Shown: positions 8,053-14,632 of the stretch, in pieces
Position numbering within the stretch: position 1 is the stretch's first letter
Layout: the number at the start of each line of letters is the position of its first letter
DNA from: JAKPCT01 sp029553165
GTDB lineage: Bacteria > Bacillota > UBA4882 > UBA8346
DNA: 25,947 bases
NCBI GenBank assembly: GCA_035359995.1
Contig: DAORZT010000041.1
Coordinates: 1 to 25,947 of the forward strand
Direction of reading: 5' to 3'
Translations under genes and position numbers: made by a program
Notes under the pieces: model-generated
Databases searched by the model: none
Seen by the model: only the letters and a program-made list of their open reading frames with translations
Told to the model about the DNA's origin: nothing

Positions 8053-8078
8053 ACGCGGAAGGCAGATGCCTTCCGCGT
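8053..8078 (+). other. Strong RNA hairpin between ppiC and hisS without T-run
   Basis: A perfect 11-bp stem ACGCGGAAGGC (8053-8063) / GCCTTCCGCGT (8068-8078) with loop AGAT. No U-run follows, so it is a poor intrinsic terminator. It may protect the ppiC 3' end or be a processing site. hisS begins 29 bases later, with no promoter of its own seen. Confidence 0.55.
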
Positions 8079-8107
8079 ATAAATATCCTGAATAAGGCGG
8101 TAATAAG

Positions 8108-9373
8108 ATGAAGATTCAAGCTCCTAAAGGTACATACGATTTACTTCCCAATCAGACAATTCTCTGGCGTCATATAGAGGCACAGATTCATCAGATCTTT
8201 ACTGAATATGGTTACGATGAAGTCCGAACACCGATGTTTGAATATACTGATCTGTTTCAAAGAGGAATTGGTGATACTACGGATATAGTTGAAAAAGAGA
8301 TGTTTACTTTCAGCGATCGAGGCGAGCGAAGCTTGACGCTGCGCCCCGAAGGTACGGCTTCAGTCGTTAGGGCTTTTATTGAGCATAATTTGGCAAATCA
8401 GGGGTCGATCGCGAAATTGTATTATTATGGCCCAATGTTTCGCTGTGAAGCTCCTCAAGCCGGTAGATTCAGACAGTTCAACCAATTTGGTGCTGAAGTT
8501 TTAGGGAGCAAAGATCCAAGGGTTGACGCTGAAATCATCAGTCTGGCAGTGAATTTTTATCGCCGGCTTGGTGTTACTGATCTGGATGTTAATTTAAACT
8601 CAATTGGTTGTACGGAGTGCCGTCCTTTATACCGGCAAAAGTTAATCGAACACTTAAGACCCAAGAGTGAAAAATTATGTCCGAATTGCCAACGGCGGTT
8701 AGAACGTAATCCATTACGCTTGTTAGATTGTAAAAATGAATCCTGCCGTAGATTAACCGAAGATGTACCGTTAATTACAACAACATTATGTCCGGATTGC
8801 GGTGAGCATTTTGAAAAATTATGTAAAATTCTGGATTCTTGTGATATAAAGTATAAGCTCAATCCCCGATTGGTCCGTGGTTTTGATTATTATACCAAGA
8901 CTGTCTTTGAGGTTTTGGCGGGCGATCTTGGTTCTCAGAATGCGTTGTGTGGTGGCGGACGGTATGATGGTTTAGTTGAGGAATGCGGTGGCAAACCAAC
9001 TCCGGGTATTGGTTTTGCAGCCGGCATGGAACGCTTGATGATGGTTTTAGAAGCGCGCTCCTTAACGCCTGCTGTTGAAAAAAGGCCACACCTTTATTTG
9101 GCACCATTGGGGGATGAACAACAAGTAATTGTTTTTTCACTCTGTATTAAACTGCGTGAAGCCGGATGGATCGTGGAGACTGATTTACAGGGAAGAAGCT
9201 TAAAGGCTCAATTAAAGAGCGCCGATAAAAGCGGAACACCATTGGTTGGTATTGTTGGCGAAGATGAACTTCGCAATAACCAGATATTAATTCGAAAAAT
9301 GAACACAAGCGAGCAAGAATTGATTTCGATCGAGAATTTGGCTGGTTATTTAGAACATTTTTATGAAAAATAA
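8108..9373 (+). CDS. hisS: Histidyl-tRNA synthetase
   Basis: A 421-residue class II synthetase that charges tRNA-His. Visible are motif 2 (MFRCEAPQAGRFRQFNQFG), the histidine-A motif LVRGFDYYT, motif 3 (GIGFAAGMERL) and the C-terminal anticodon-binding domain (about 325-420). The Cys-rich block in the insertion region (CTEC, CPNC, CKNESC, CPDC) is common in bacterial HisRS of this type. The length is normal. AAGGCGG lies 7 bases before the ATG. No T-box leader is present; the 81-base gap holds only a simple hairpin. It is probably transcribed with ppiC. Confidence 0.95.
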   Translation: MKIQAPKGTYDLLPNQTILWRHIEAQIHQIFTEYGYDEVRTPMFEYTDLFQRGIGDTTDIVEKEMFTFSDRGERSLTLRPEGTASVVRAFIEHNLANQGSIAKLYYYGPMFRCEAPQAGRFRQFNQFGAEVLGSKDPRVDAEIISLAVNFYRRLGVTDLDVNLNSIGCTECRPLYRQKLIEHLRPKSEKLCPNCQRRLERNPLRLLDCKNESCRRLTEDVPLITTTLCPDCGEHFEKLCKILDSCDIKYKLNPRLVRGFDYYTKTVFEVLAGDLGSQNALCGGGRYDGLVEECGGKPTPGIGFAAGMERLMMVLEARSLTPAVEKRPHLYLAPLGDEQQVIVFSLCIKLREAGWIVETDLQGRSLKAQLKSADKSGTPLVGIVGEDELRNNQILIRKMNTSEQELISIENLAGYLEHFYEK

Positions 9374-9508
9374 AAAACATAAAATTTGATATCGAACGAC
9401 AGAGAATAAACTGTAAAGATTGCTATTTAGATAAAGATTATTCTGACTCCCGGATTCTAAATTCTAAATTATGATAAAATCAATCATTCTGTTTTAGGAG
9501 GAGTTAAC

Positions 9509-11281
9509 TTGAATTTTCAGATTAGGACTGCTTCGTGTGGGGAATTAACTAAGGTTGATAACGGAAGAGAAGTTATCTTAAATGGATGGGTTCAAAGACG
9601 CCGTGATCATGGGGGATTAATCTTCTTTGATTTACGGGATCGTTCAGGAATTGTCCAGGTTGTTTTCAATCCTGAGATTAATAAAAATGCTTTTGAGTTG
9701 GCTGAAAAAATTCGAAATGAGTATGTGATTGCTGTTAAGGGCAGAGTGGAATTACGCCCCGATGGGACGGTTAATCCCAATATGGCAACCGGAGAGATTG
9801 AAGTCTATGGAGTGGAATTGCAAATCTTAAATGAAGCCAAGACACCACCAATCTACATAGCTGATTATGGTGATGTTGAAGTGGATGAGAATGTCCGTCT
9901 CAAATATCGTTATCTTGATTTACGCCGTCCGGAGATGCAGCGTAATATTATGCTTCGACATCGAGTAACCAAGATTACGCGGGATTTCTTGGATCAAAAG
10001 GGATTCTTGGAGATTGAAACCCCAATGTTAACTACCAGTACTCCTGAAGGGGCACGGGAATTTTTAGTACCAAGCAGGGTAAATCCTGGCCGATTTTATG
10101 CACTGCCGCAATCACCACAACTTTTTAAGCAGATTTTGATGGTGAGTGGGTTTGAAAAATATTTCCAGATTGTACGTTGTTTCCGTGATGAAGATTTAAG
10201 AGCGGACCGCCAACCGGAATTTACGCAAATTGATATCGAAATGTCTTTTTTAAACCGGCAAATGTTGCTTGAGATGATGGAAGAGATGATGGTAAAGATC
10301 TTCAAAGAGACTTTGGATATTGATATTCCACGTCCTTTCCTGCAGATGGAGTATTGTGAAGCGATGTCCCGTTTCGGTTCTGATAAACCTGATATCCGCT
10401 TTGGGTTGGAGTTGGTTGAAGTATCAGATTGCATGGTTAATTCTAATTTTAAAGTCTTTGCGAACATTGTTGCTTCCGGAGGTATCGTTGTCGGAATTAA
10501 CGTTCCCGGCTGTGGTAATTACACCCGAAGCCAGTTGGATGAGTTATCACCGTTGGCAGTAACTTACGGTGCGAAAGGATTGGCATACTTAGCTCTGACT
10601 GAAGAGGGAATTAAGTCCCCGGTTGCCAAATTTTTCACTGAAGCAGAGTTCAATCAGATTATTGACAGATTTGGAGCCAAAACCGGTGATCTGATCCTCT
10701 TGATTGCGGACAAACCGGATGTCGCCAGGACGGCAATGGGCCAAATCCGGTTGGAGTTTGGAAGACGTCTACAACTGATACCGGAGGATCAATACCAATT
10801 CCTCTGGGTGATCAACTTCCCATTATTGGATTATGATGAGGCAGAAAAACGCTATGTTGCGGTTCATCATCCTTTTACATCACCACTTCCGGAAGATCTA
10901 GAGCTTTTAGATACGGAACCAGGCAAAGTAAGAGCTAATGCTTATGACCTTGTCCTTAATGGAATGGAGTTAGGTGGAGGCAGTATTCGAATCTATCAGC
11001 ATGAGCTCCAGGAAAAGATGTTCAAGATTCTCGGATTTACTCCTGAAGAAGCCCGGGCCAAATTTGGGTTCTTATTGGATGCTTTCGAATATGGTACACC
11101 TCCTCACGGAGGAATCGCTTTTGGTTTGGACCGTTTAATTATGTTGATAACCGGTTCCCAATCCCTTCGGGATGTGATTGCCTTCCCGAAGACAGCGAGT
11201 GCAACTTGTTTAATGACTGGTGCTCCTGGTGAAGTAACACCGAGACAATTGAAGGAGTTAGCGATTAAAACGGCGCTATGA
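9509..11281 (+). CDS. aspS: Aspartyl-tRNA synthetase
   Basis: A 590-residue bacterial-type class II synthetase. It has an N-terminal OB fold for the anticodon (GWVQRRRDHGGLIFFDLRDR), motif 2 (FRDEDLRADRQPEFTQID), the bacterial GAD insertion (about 290-420) and motif 3 (GGIAFGLDRL). It charges tRNA-Asp; whether it also charges tRNA-Asn cannot be told here. It starts with TTG at 9509, 5 bases after AGGAGGAG (9496-9503); no nearby ATG fits the family N-terminus. The 135-base gap after hisS holds a possible -10 (TATGAT) but no convincing -35, and no T-box. Confidence 0.95.
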   Translation: MNFQIRTASCGELTKVDNGREVILNGWVQRRRDHGGLIFFDLRDRSGIVQVVFNPEINKNAFELAEKIRNEYVIAVKGRVELRPDGTVNPNMATGEIEVYGVELQILNEAKTPPIYIADYGDVEVDENVRLKYRYLDLRRPEMQRNIMLRHRVTKITRDFLDQKGFLEIETPMLTTSTPEGAREFLVPSRVNPGRFYALPQSPQLFKQILMVSGFEKYFQIVRCFRDEDLRADRQPEFTQIDIEMSFLNRQMLLEMMEEMMVKIFKETLDIDIPRPFLQMEYCEAMSRFGSDKPDIRFGLELVEVSDCMVNSNFKVFANIVASGGIVVGINVPGCGNYTRSQLDELSPLAVTYGAKGLAYLALTEEGIKSPVAKFFTEAEFNQIIDRFGAKTGDLILLIADKPDVARTAMGQIRLEFGRRLQLIPEDQYQFLWVINFPLLDYDEAEKRYVAVHHPFTSPLPEDLELLDTEPGKVRANAYDLVLNGMELGGGSIRIYQHELQEKMFKILGFTPEEARAKFGFLLDAFEYGTPPHGGIAFGLDRLIMLITGSQSLRDVIAFPKTASATCLMTGAPGEVTPRQLKELAIKTAL

Positions 11282-11294
11282 TTCATTATGTAAC

Positions 11295-11323
11295 TTGATG
11301 CCGGTTTTGTTCTATGTTAATAT
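11295..11323 (+). promoter_or_regulatory. Sigma-A promoter of the 6S RNA gene
   Basis: TTGATG (11295-11300), 17-base spacer, TAATAT (11318-11323). The predicted start near 11330 matches the 5' end of the 6S RNA stem. Confidence 0.7.
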
Positions 11324-11330
11324 ATTAATA

Positions 11331-11520
11331 ACATACCCTGCTTTGTGCGTGATCAAGCTGAGATAGTCATGAACCAACACTTATACCTAGGGAGTCTGAC
11401 TCCGTTTATGAATATGCATGCCTTCGCGAAAGGAAACATTGCAGTAAATGGGAGGACACCCACCTGTCTTGAGCAGGTTCAGGTAACATTTCAGCATAAC
11501 GGCATAGCGGGGTATTTATT
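11331..11520 (+). ncRNA. ssrS: 6S RNA
   Basis: About 190 bases with the rod-like 6S layout. The ends pair as ATACCCTGCT (11333-11342) with AGCGGGGTAT (11506-11515). An apical hairpin CCTT-CGCGA-AAGG lies at 11421-11433. A small side hairpin ACCTG/CAGGT (11462-11466 / 11474-11478) sits on the 3' side of the expected central open bubble. 6S RNA mimics an open promoter and holds sigma-70/sigma-A RNA polymerase in slow growth. It has its own promoter, and the cyclo-ligase gene follows directly, as with E. coli ssrS-ygfA. TTTATTTTT after the closing stem may be a partial terminator. The open frame inside (11345-11533) is a shadow. Confidence 0.8.
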
Positions 11521-11529
11521 TTTAAGTTT

Positions 11530-12123
11530 ATGATGTTGAGTGAGGTTCACAATTTGGGGACTAATCAAGGACTGAAAAGAGAGTTAAGAGCAACTGTTAA
11601 AAATAGACTTCAAAAACTGACCCTGGAAGAATATCAAGCTTTGAACGAGCAAATCAGGACGGAATTTTTCAAATTGGAAGTAGTCCAAAAAGCGACTAAA
11701 ATCATGCTCTACCATTCGATTGGGTATGAGGTCGAGACTATAACAATTATTCAAAAATTATTAGTTGCTAACAAAGAGGTTTATTTGCCTGCTTGTGTTG
11801 CTAATTTTGAACTTGAAGCCCGGTTGGTTAAAGATCTTGACTTATTAGTCACCGGAAAGATGAAGATTAAGGAGCCGGAATACGCTGCACCAACGATCGA
11901 TCCTCAGGATCTGGACCTGATTGTTGTACCTGGTGTTGCCTTTGATCTTAACAGAAATCGGCTTGGTCACGGAGCGGGGTACTATGACCGTTTTTTAAGC
12001 CAGGCCCGAAATGTTTTTAAATTAGGATTAGCCTACCAATTGCAAATCTTTCCCTCAATTCCGAATGATGAACATGATATACCGATGGATGCGATTCTTA
12101 CTTCAAAAGGGATGATTCGATAG
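11530..12123 (+). CDS. fau: 5-formyltetrahydrofolate cyclo-ligase
   Basis: A 197-residue cytoplasmic enzyme (YgfA/MTHFS family) that converts 5-formyl-THF to 5,10-methenyl-THF with ATP. The family signature VVPGVAFD...RLGHGAGYYDRFL is clear near the C-terminal half, and the N-terminal KRELR is the usual nucleotide/folate-site helix. Start choice is uncertain: ATG 11530 has no Shine-Dalgarno site, while TTG 11554 follows TGAGG (11541-11545) and gives a more typical N-terminus (MGTNQGLKRELR). It is probably read through from the 6S RNA promoter. Confidence 0.9.
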   Translation: MMLSEVHNLGTNQGLKRELRATVKNRLQKLTLEEYQALNEQIRTEFFKLEVVQKATKIMLYHSIGYEVETITIIQKLLVANKEVYLPACVANFELEARLVKDLDLLVTGKMKIKEPEYAAPTIDPQDLDLIVVPGVAFDLNRNRLGHGAGYYDRFLSQARNVFKLGLAYQLQIFPSIPNDEHDIPMDAILTSKGMIR

Positions 12124-12143
12124 GTTATCTCTTTGATTTTAGA

Positions 12144-12172
12144 AAAAAACTCGGGAAATACCCGAGTTTTTT
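12144..12172. terminator. Bidirectional terminator between fau and the Pal-like gene
   Basis: AAAAAACTCGGG (12144-12155), loop AAATA, CCCGAGTTTTTT (12161-12172). GC core of 6 bp with A-run on one side and T-run on the other, between convergent genes. Confidence 0.9.
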
Positions 12173-12187
12173 ATAAGTATTATTTTA

Positions 12188-13270
12188 TCATTGTTTTAAT
12201 GCTTGGTTCTTTGAAGGTAATGAATCCCAGATGGCGACATCAACCCGGCGGTTAAATGACCATGCTTCTTCAGTGCTACCTTTTTTAGCAGGATAATCTT
12301 TACCATAGGCGTAGATGATAATCCGGCTGGCATCAAAACCGTTGTCAACTAAGAATTGTTTAATAGCTTCAGCGCGTTGTGCGGAGAGGTCGATATTGTA
12401 TTCGCGGGAACCGCGTTCATCAGCATGACCGCCTAAAACGATATATTTATCTGCGGCATATTGTCTTAAAACATTTAAGTTAGCTTCTACAGCTGCTTGT
12501 TGATCATTCCGAATTGAATAATCATCAAAATCAAAGAAGATCGATTTTAAAAGACTGTTAGGATTAACTTCCGGTTGTTTGGTTTCGGTTTTGGTAACTG
12601 TTTTTGGAGCTTCTTTAACAGGAGTTTCACTAACAGTGAAAGCATCTTCTAAAACACCCTGTCGACCATCAGCGTTGGTTACCGCTATGGAATAAGTATC
12701 AGGATCAATTCCTTTTAAGTTGAATTGAGCAGTTGCTTCTTCAGCGGAGTTAACCGTTGTGCTGGAAGCAACAATGCCGGTGACTTCATTTTTGATGATA
12801 AATACGGATTCCGAATTGAAATTAGAACCCTTAATTAAGATTGCAACTGACCGATCATTAGAAGCTTTATCGGGAGTAATTGAACTGATCGATGGTGCTG
12901 TTGCGATAATTGTAAAAGCTCCTTTTAGAACTGCTGTTTTTGGTTTTTTAGTGTATTTTGCAATGTTAGTAACAACCAAATCCCAACTACCGCTTTTTTG
13001 GTAATTTAAATCAAAGGTGCACTCAATCTTTTTGGTCGAAATAAATTTGACATCAGTTGCGATAATTTCCTCACCATTTTGTGACAAAGATACTTGAACA
13101 TTCTTGCGGAACTTGGTCCCTTCAATTACAGCCGTTATAACACTATTATCCAATCCACTGTTGGGAGAGATTGAACTGATAGTTGGTGTTGGGCAAGCAA
13201 CTGCAACCAAACCCATTGTGAATAACATGACAACGGCTAAAACAGAAATAATTAACAGCTTAATACGCAA
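12188..13270 (-). CDS. Pal-like OmpA-family protein with two IPT/TIG domains
   Basis: 360 residues from a TTG start at 13270, set by GGAGGTG upstream; an alternative TTG at 13285 would put that site inside the gene. The N-terminus is a signal peptide (residues 2-25) ending AVAC, so Cys26 may be a lipidated first residue (the lipobox is imperfect), or the signal is cut by signal peptidase I. Two immunoglobulin-like IPT/TIG domains follow (about 29-118 and 122-208), then a Thr/Lys/Glu/Pro linker and an OmpA_C peptidoglycan-binding domain (about 240-350) very close to Pal (GGHADERGSREYNIDLSAQRA, conserved Asp and Arg). It probably ties an outer layer to peptidoglycan. No tol genes are near. It converges on fau. 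Confidence 0.85.
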   Translation of the reverse strand: MRIKLLIISVLAVVMLFTMGLVAVACPTPTISSISPNSGLDNSVITAVIEGTKFRKNVQVSLSQNGEEIIATDVKFISTKKIECTFDLNYQKSGSWDLVVTNIAKYTKKPKTAVLKGAFTIIATAPSISSITPDKASNDRSVAILIKGSNFNSESVFIIKNEVTGIVASSTTVNSAEEATAQFNLKGIDPDTYSIAVTNADGRQGVLEDAFTVSETPVKEAPKTVTKTETKQPEVNPNSLLKSIFFDFDDYSIRNDQQAAVEANLNVLRQYAADKYIVLGGHADERGSREYNIDLSAQRAEAIKQFLVDNGFDASRIIIYAYGKDYPAKKGSTEEAWSFNRRVDVAIWDSLPSKNQALKQ

Positions 13271-13324
13271 AAAAGTCACCTCCAAATTTTATTGCTTATT
13301 TCTTTTCGAGATTAATAAGCTAAA

Positions 13325-13348
13325 TCCTTCTTGTGAAGGAATTTTTTT
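13325..13348 (+). other. Hairpin with T7 upstream of the Pal-like gene
   Basis: TCCTTC-TTGT-GAAGGA (13325-13340) followed by ATTTTTTT. On the + strand this resembles a short intrinsic terminator with no gene to serve; on the - strand it lies in the leader of the Pal-like gene. Confidence 0.35.
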
Positions 13349-13376
13349 GATCAAGCAATTAAATTGCAGAATGCAG

Positions 13377-13405
13377 AATGTAGTTACCTTAAGTTAACTA
13401 TTCAA
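13377..13405 (-). promoter_or_regulatory. Candidate promoter of the Pal-like gene
   Basis: On the minus strand TTGAAT (13405-13400) and TACATT (13382-13377) have a 17-base spacer. The spacer contains a near-palindrome GTTAACTTAAGGTAAC (13383-13398), which could be an operator. Confidence 0.4.
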
Positions 13406-13534
13406 TAATTATGATCGCTGATCAGTAAATATTACCATATAGCGCAAGTTATTGTCATTGCTAATAGTAGAGCGAAGCAAGTTTGAGTTGAGGTTAAGGC
13501 AGAGTATCGTTTTGGTTACCTTTATGTTAAATGG

Positions 13535-13563
13535 TTGAATTTTCATTGTTGATGGAATATAAT
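13535..13563 (+). promoter_or_regulatory. Sigma-A promoter of zinc-ribbon mini-gene 1
   Basis: TTGAAT (13535-13540), 17-base spacer, consensus TATAAT (13558-13563). The rest of the gene-free stretch 13286-13534 holds only the divergent Pal-side signals; I see no coding region there. Confidence 0.75.
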
Positions 13564-13575
13564 AAAATCAGAAGC

Positions 13576-13612
13576 GGGACAAAAATAAATAAACAGGGAC
13601 AAAAATAGTCCC
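13576..13612 (+). repeat. Repeated GGGACAAAAATA with GTCCC in the mini-gene 1 leader
   Basis: GGGACAAAAATA occurs at 13576-13587 and 13596-13607, followed at once by GTCCC (13608-13612). Either GGGAC can pair with GTCCC, giving two mutually exclusive small hairpins in the leader RNA. Confidence 0.6.
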
Positions 13613-13643
13613 AATAAAAGAATTAAAGAAAGGATGATTGAAC

Positions 13644-13784
13644 ATGAAAAAATGCCCAGATTGCAAAACTGAGTTAAGACATACTATGTTGTTTTGCCCA
13701 CATTGCAGCGCCGACCTCTTTAAGAAGAAAGAGATGAAGAAAGATAAAGATATCTTAACTCACATCACTAAGACTTGGGTATAA
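13644..13784 (+). CDS. Mini zinc-ribbon protein 1 (46 aa)
   Basis: A 46-residue protein that starts MKKCPDCKTELRHTM. Cys4/Cys7 and Cys18/Cys21 form a CxxC-x10-CxxC zinc ribbon (CPDC ... CPHC), followed by SADLF and a Lys-rich tail ending THITKTWV. AAGGA lies about 9 bases before the ATG. It has its own TATAAT promoter and its own terminator, so it is a monocistronic unit. It shares 16 of 23 positions of the ribbon core with the protein at 13946-14080, while the tails differ completely. Function is unknown; size and charge would fit a small RNA-, DNA- or ribosome-binding protein or a partner of a larger machine. Confidence 0.75.
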   Translation: MKKCPDCKTELRHTMLFCPHCSADLFKKKEMKKDKDILTHITKTWV

Positions 13785-13822
13785 AGTGAAGAAAACATCA
13801 AATTTCTTCACTTTATTTTTTA
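13783..13822 (+). terminator. Terminator of mini-gene 1
   Basis: A perfect 12-bp stem AAAGTGAAGAAA (13783-13794) / TTTCTTCACTTT (13803-13814) followed by ATTTTTTAT. It begins inside the stop codon. Confidence 0.85.
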
Positions 13823-13865
13823 TTCAAAGCATTTATTTAAATAAGGTTACATTGATGTAAAAATA

Positions 13866-13894
13866 TTGCAATAATGGAAAGCCTGGATTATAAT
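13866..13894 (+). promoter_or_regulatory. Sigma-A promoter of zinc-ribbon mini-gene 2
   Basis: TTGCAA (13866-13871), 17-base spacer, consensus TATAAT (13889-13894). The -10 box continues as TATAATAAAA, as in the mini-gene 1 promoter. Confidence 0.75.
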
Positions 13895-13945
13895 AAAAGT
13901 CCAATCGGTAAAAACTGTAATTAATGATTGAAGGAGGTGACTAAG

Positions 13946-14080
13946 GTGAAGTGCCCAGATTGTAACCATGAATTAAAATATACAATGGTATATTGTCCGC
14001 ATTGCAGTGCTGAACTGTTTCGACGCCGAAAAGAGAAACCCGAAAGAGGCCTTTTGACTAAAATTATAAGAAGCCTTTGA
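13946..14080 (+). CDS. Mini zinc-ribbon protein 2 (44 aa)
   Basis: A 44-residue paralogue of the protein at 13644-13784. GTG start 5 bases after AAGGAGGTGA (13931-13940), a full-length match to the 16S anti-Shine-Dalgarno, so strong translation is expected. Cys3/Cys6 and Cys17/Cys20 give the same CxxC-x10-CxxC ribbon (CPDC ... CPHC) followed by SAELF. The tail is basic (FRRRKEKPERG) and ends LLTKIIRSL, perhaps an amphipathic helix. It has its own promoter and terminator. Function is unknown. Confidence 0.75.
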   Translation: MKCPDCNHELKYTMVYCPHCSAELFRRRKEKPERGLLTKIIRSL

Positions 14081-14119
14081 AGCGAAGTTTTTGAAAAAAA
14101 TAACTTCGCTTTTTCTTTA
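14080..14119 (+). terminator. Terminator of mini-gene 2
   Basis: AAGCGAAGTT (14080-14089) pairs with AACTTCGCTT (14102-14111), followed by TTTCTTTAA. Confidence 0.85.
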
Positions 14120-14171
14120 ATATGGGTTAAACTAAGTTTAGATTTTGATAAATAGTGAGGAGTAATCAATT

Positions 14172-14612
14172 GTGAATCAGGTGCATCTGAAAGAGATCGG
14201 CGAAGTTATCGAGGTGACAGGTAACGTTGCAACTATTGTAGTGAAAAGAAATGCTTCCTGTGAAAAATGCGGTGTCTGTGGAATTGGCAAGAAAGCGGAA
14301 ATAGTCTTTCAACTTCCGAATGAACTTAATGCCAAGGTTGGGGATCGTGTGGTTTTACAGATGAAGTCCGGTACTCTTTTTAAAGCTGCCTTTTTAATCT
14401 ATACAATTCCGCTCATTATGTTACTCGGTGGTTTTTTATTGGGACAAAAGATTGCGATTCAAATCGGTTATGATGCGGCGTTTTCCGAAAATATCGGTAT
14501 TTTTAGCGGTTTTATCTTTTTAATTTTAACCTATTCAACCATTTACTGCTGGGATAAAAAACAATCCAACTCCAAATTTCAACCCCAAATAGTAAAAATA
14601 GCATCCAGATAA
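14172..14612 (+). CDS. rseC: RseC/MucC-family (SoxR-reducing system) protein
   Basis: A 146-residue protein. The N-terminal domain (1-70) contains the Cys cluster CEKCGVCG, and two membrane helices follow (about 76-96 and 111-131), the layout of the RseC/MucC family. In E. coli RseC modulates the sigma-E stress response and helps reduce SoxR together with the Rnf/Rsx complex. In Firmicutes the role is not known, but a link to Rnf-type electron transport is plausible. GTG start 9 bases after GAGGAG (14157-14162). It converges on spoIIP, with only 20 bases between the stop codons and no clear terminator. Confidence 0.8.
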   Translation: MNQVHLKEIGEVIEVTGNVATIVVKRNASCEKCGVCGIGKKAEIVFQLPNELNAKVGDRVVLQMKSGTLFKAAFLIYTIPLIMLLGGFLLGQKIAIQIGYDAAFSENIGIFSGFIFLILTYSTIYCWDKKQSNSKFQPQIVKIASR

Positions 14613-14632
14613 ATAATTTTGTGGTATTACAA

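Noticed and set aside
8027..8107. T-box riboswitch before hisS, or before aspS (9374-9508)
   Set aside because: The gaps are 81 and 135 bases, with no T-box core (TGGNACCGCG-like) or terminator/antiterminator pair.
11345..11533. 62-codon open frame within the 6S RNA
   Set aside because: It lies wholly in a structured RNA with its own promoter, has no Shine-Dalgarno site and no protein-like composition.
13921..14169. 82-codon minus-strand frame over mini-gene 2
   Set aside because: It runs antisense through a clear promoter-gene-terminator unit and lacks a Shine-Dalgarno site.
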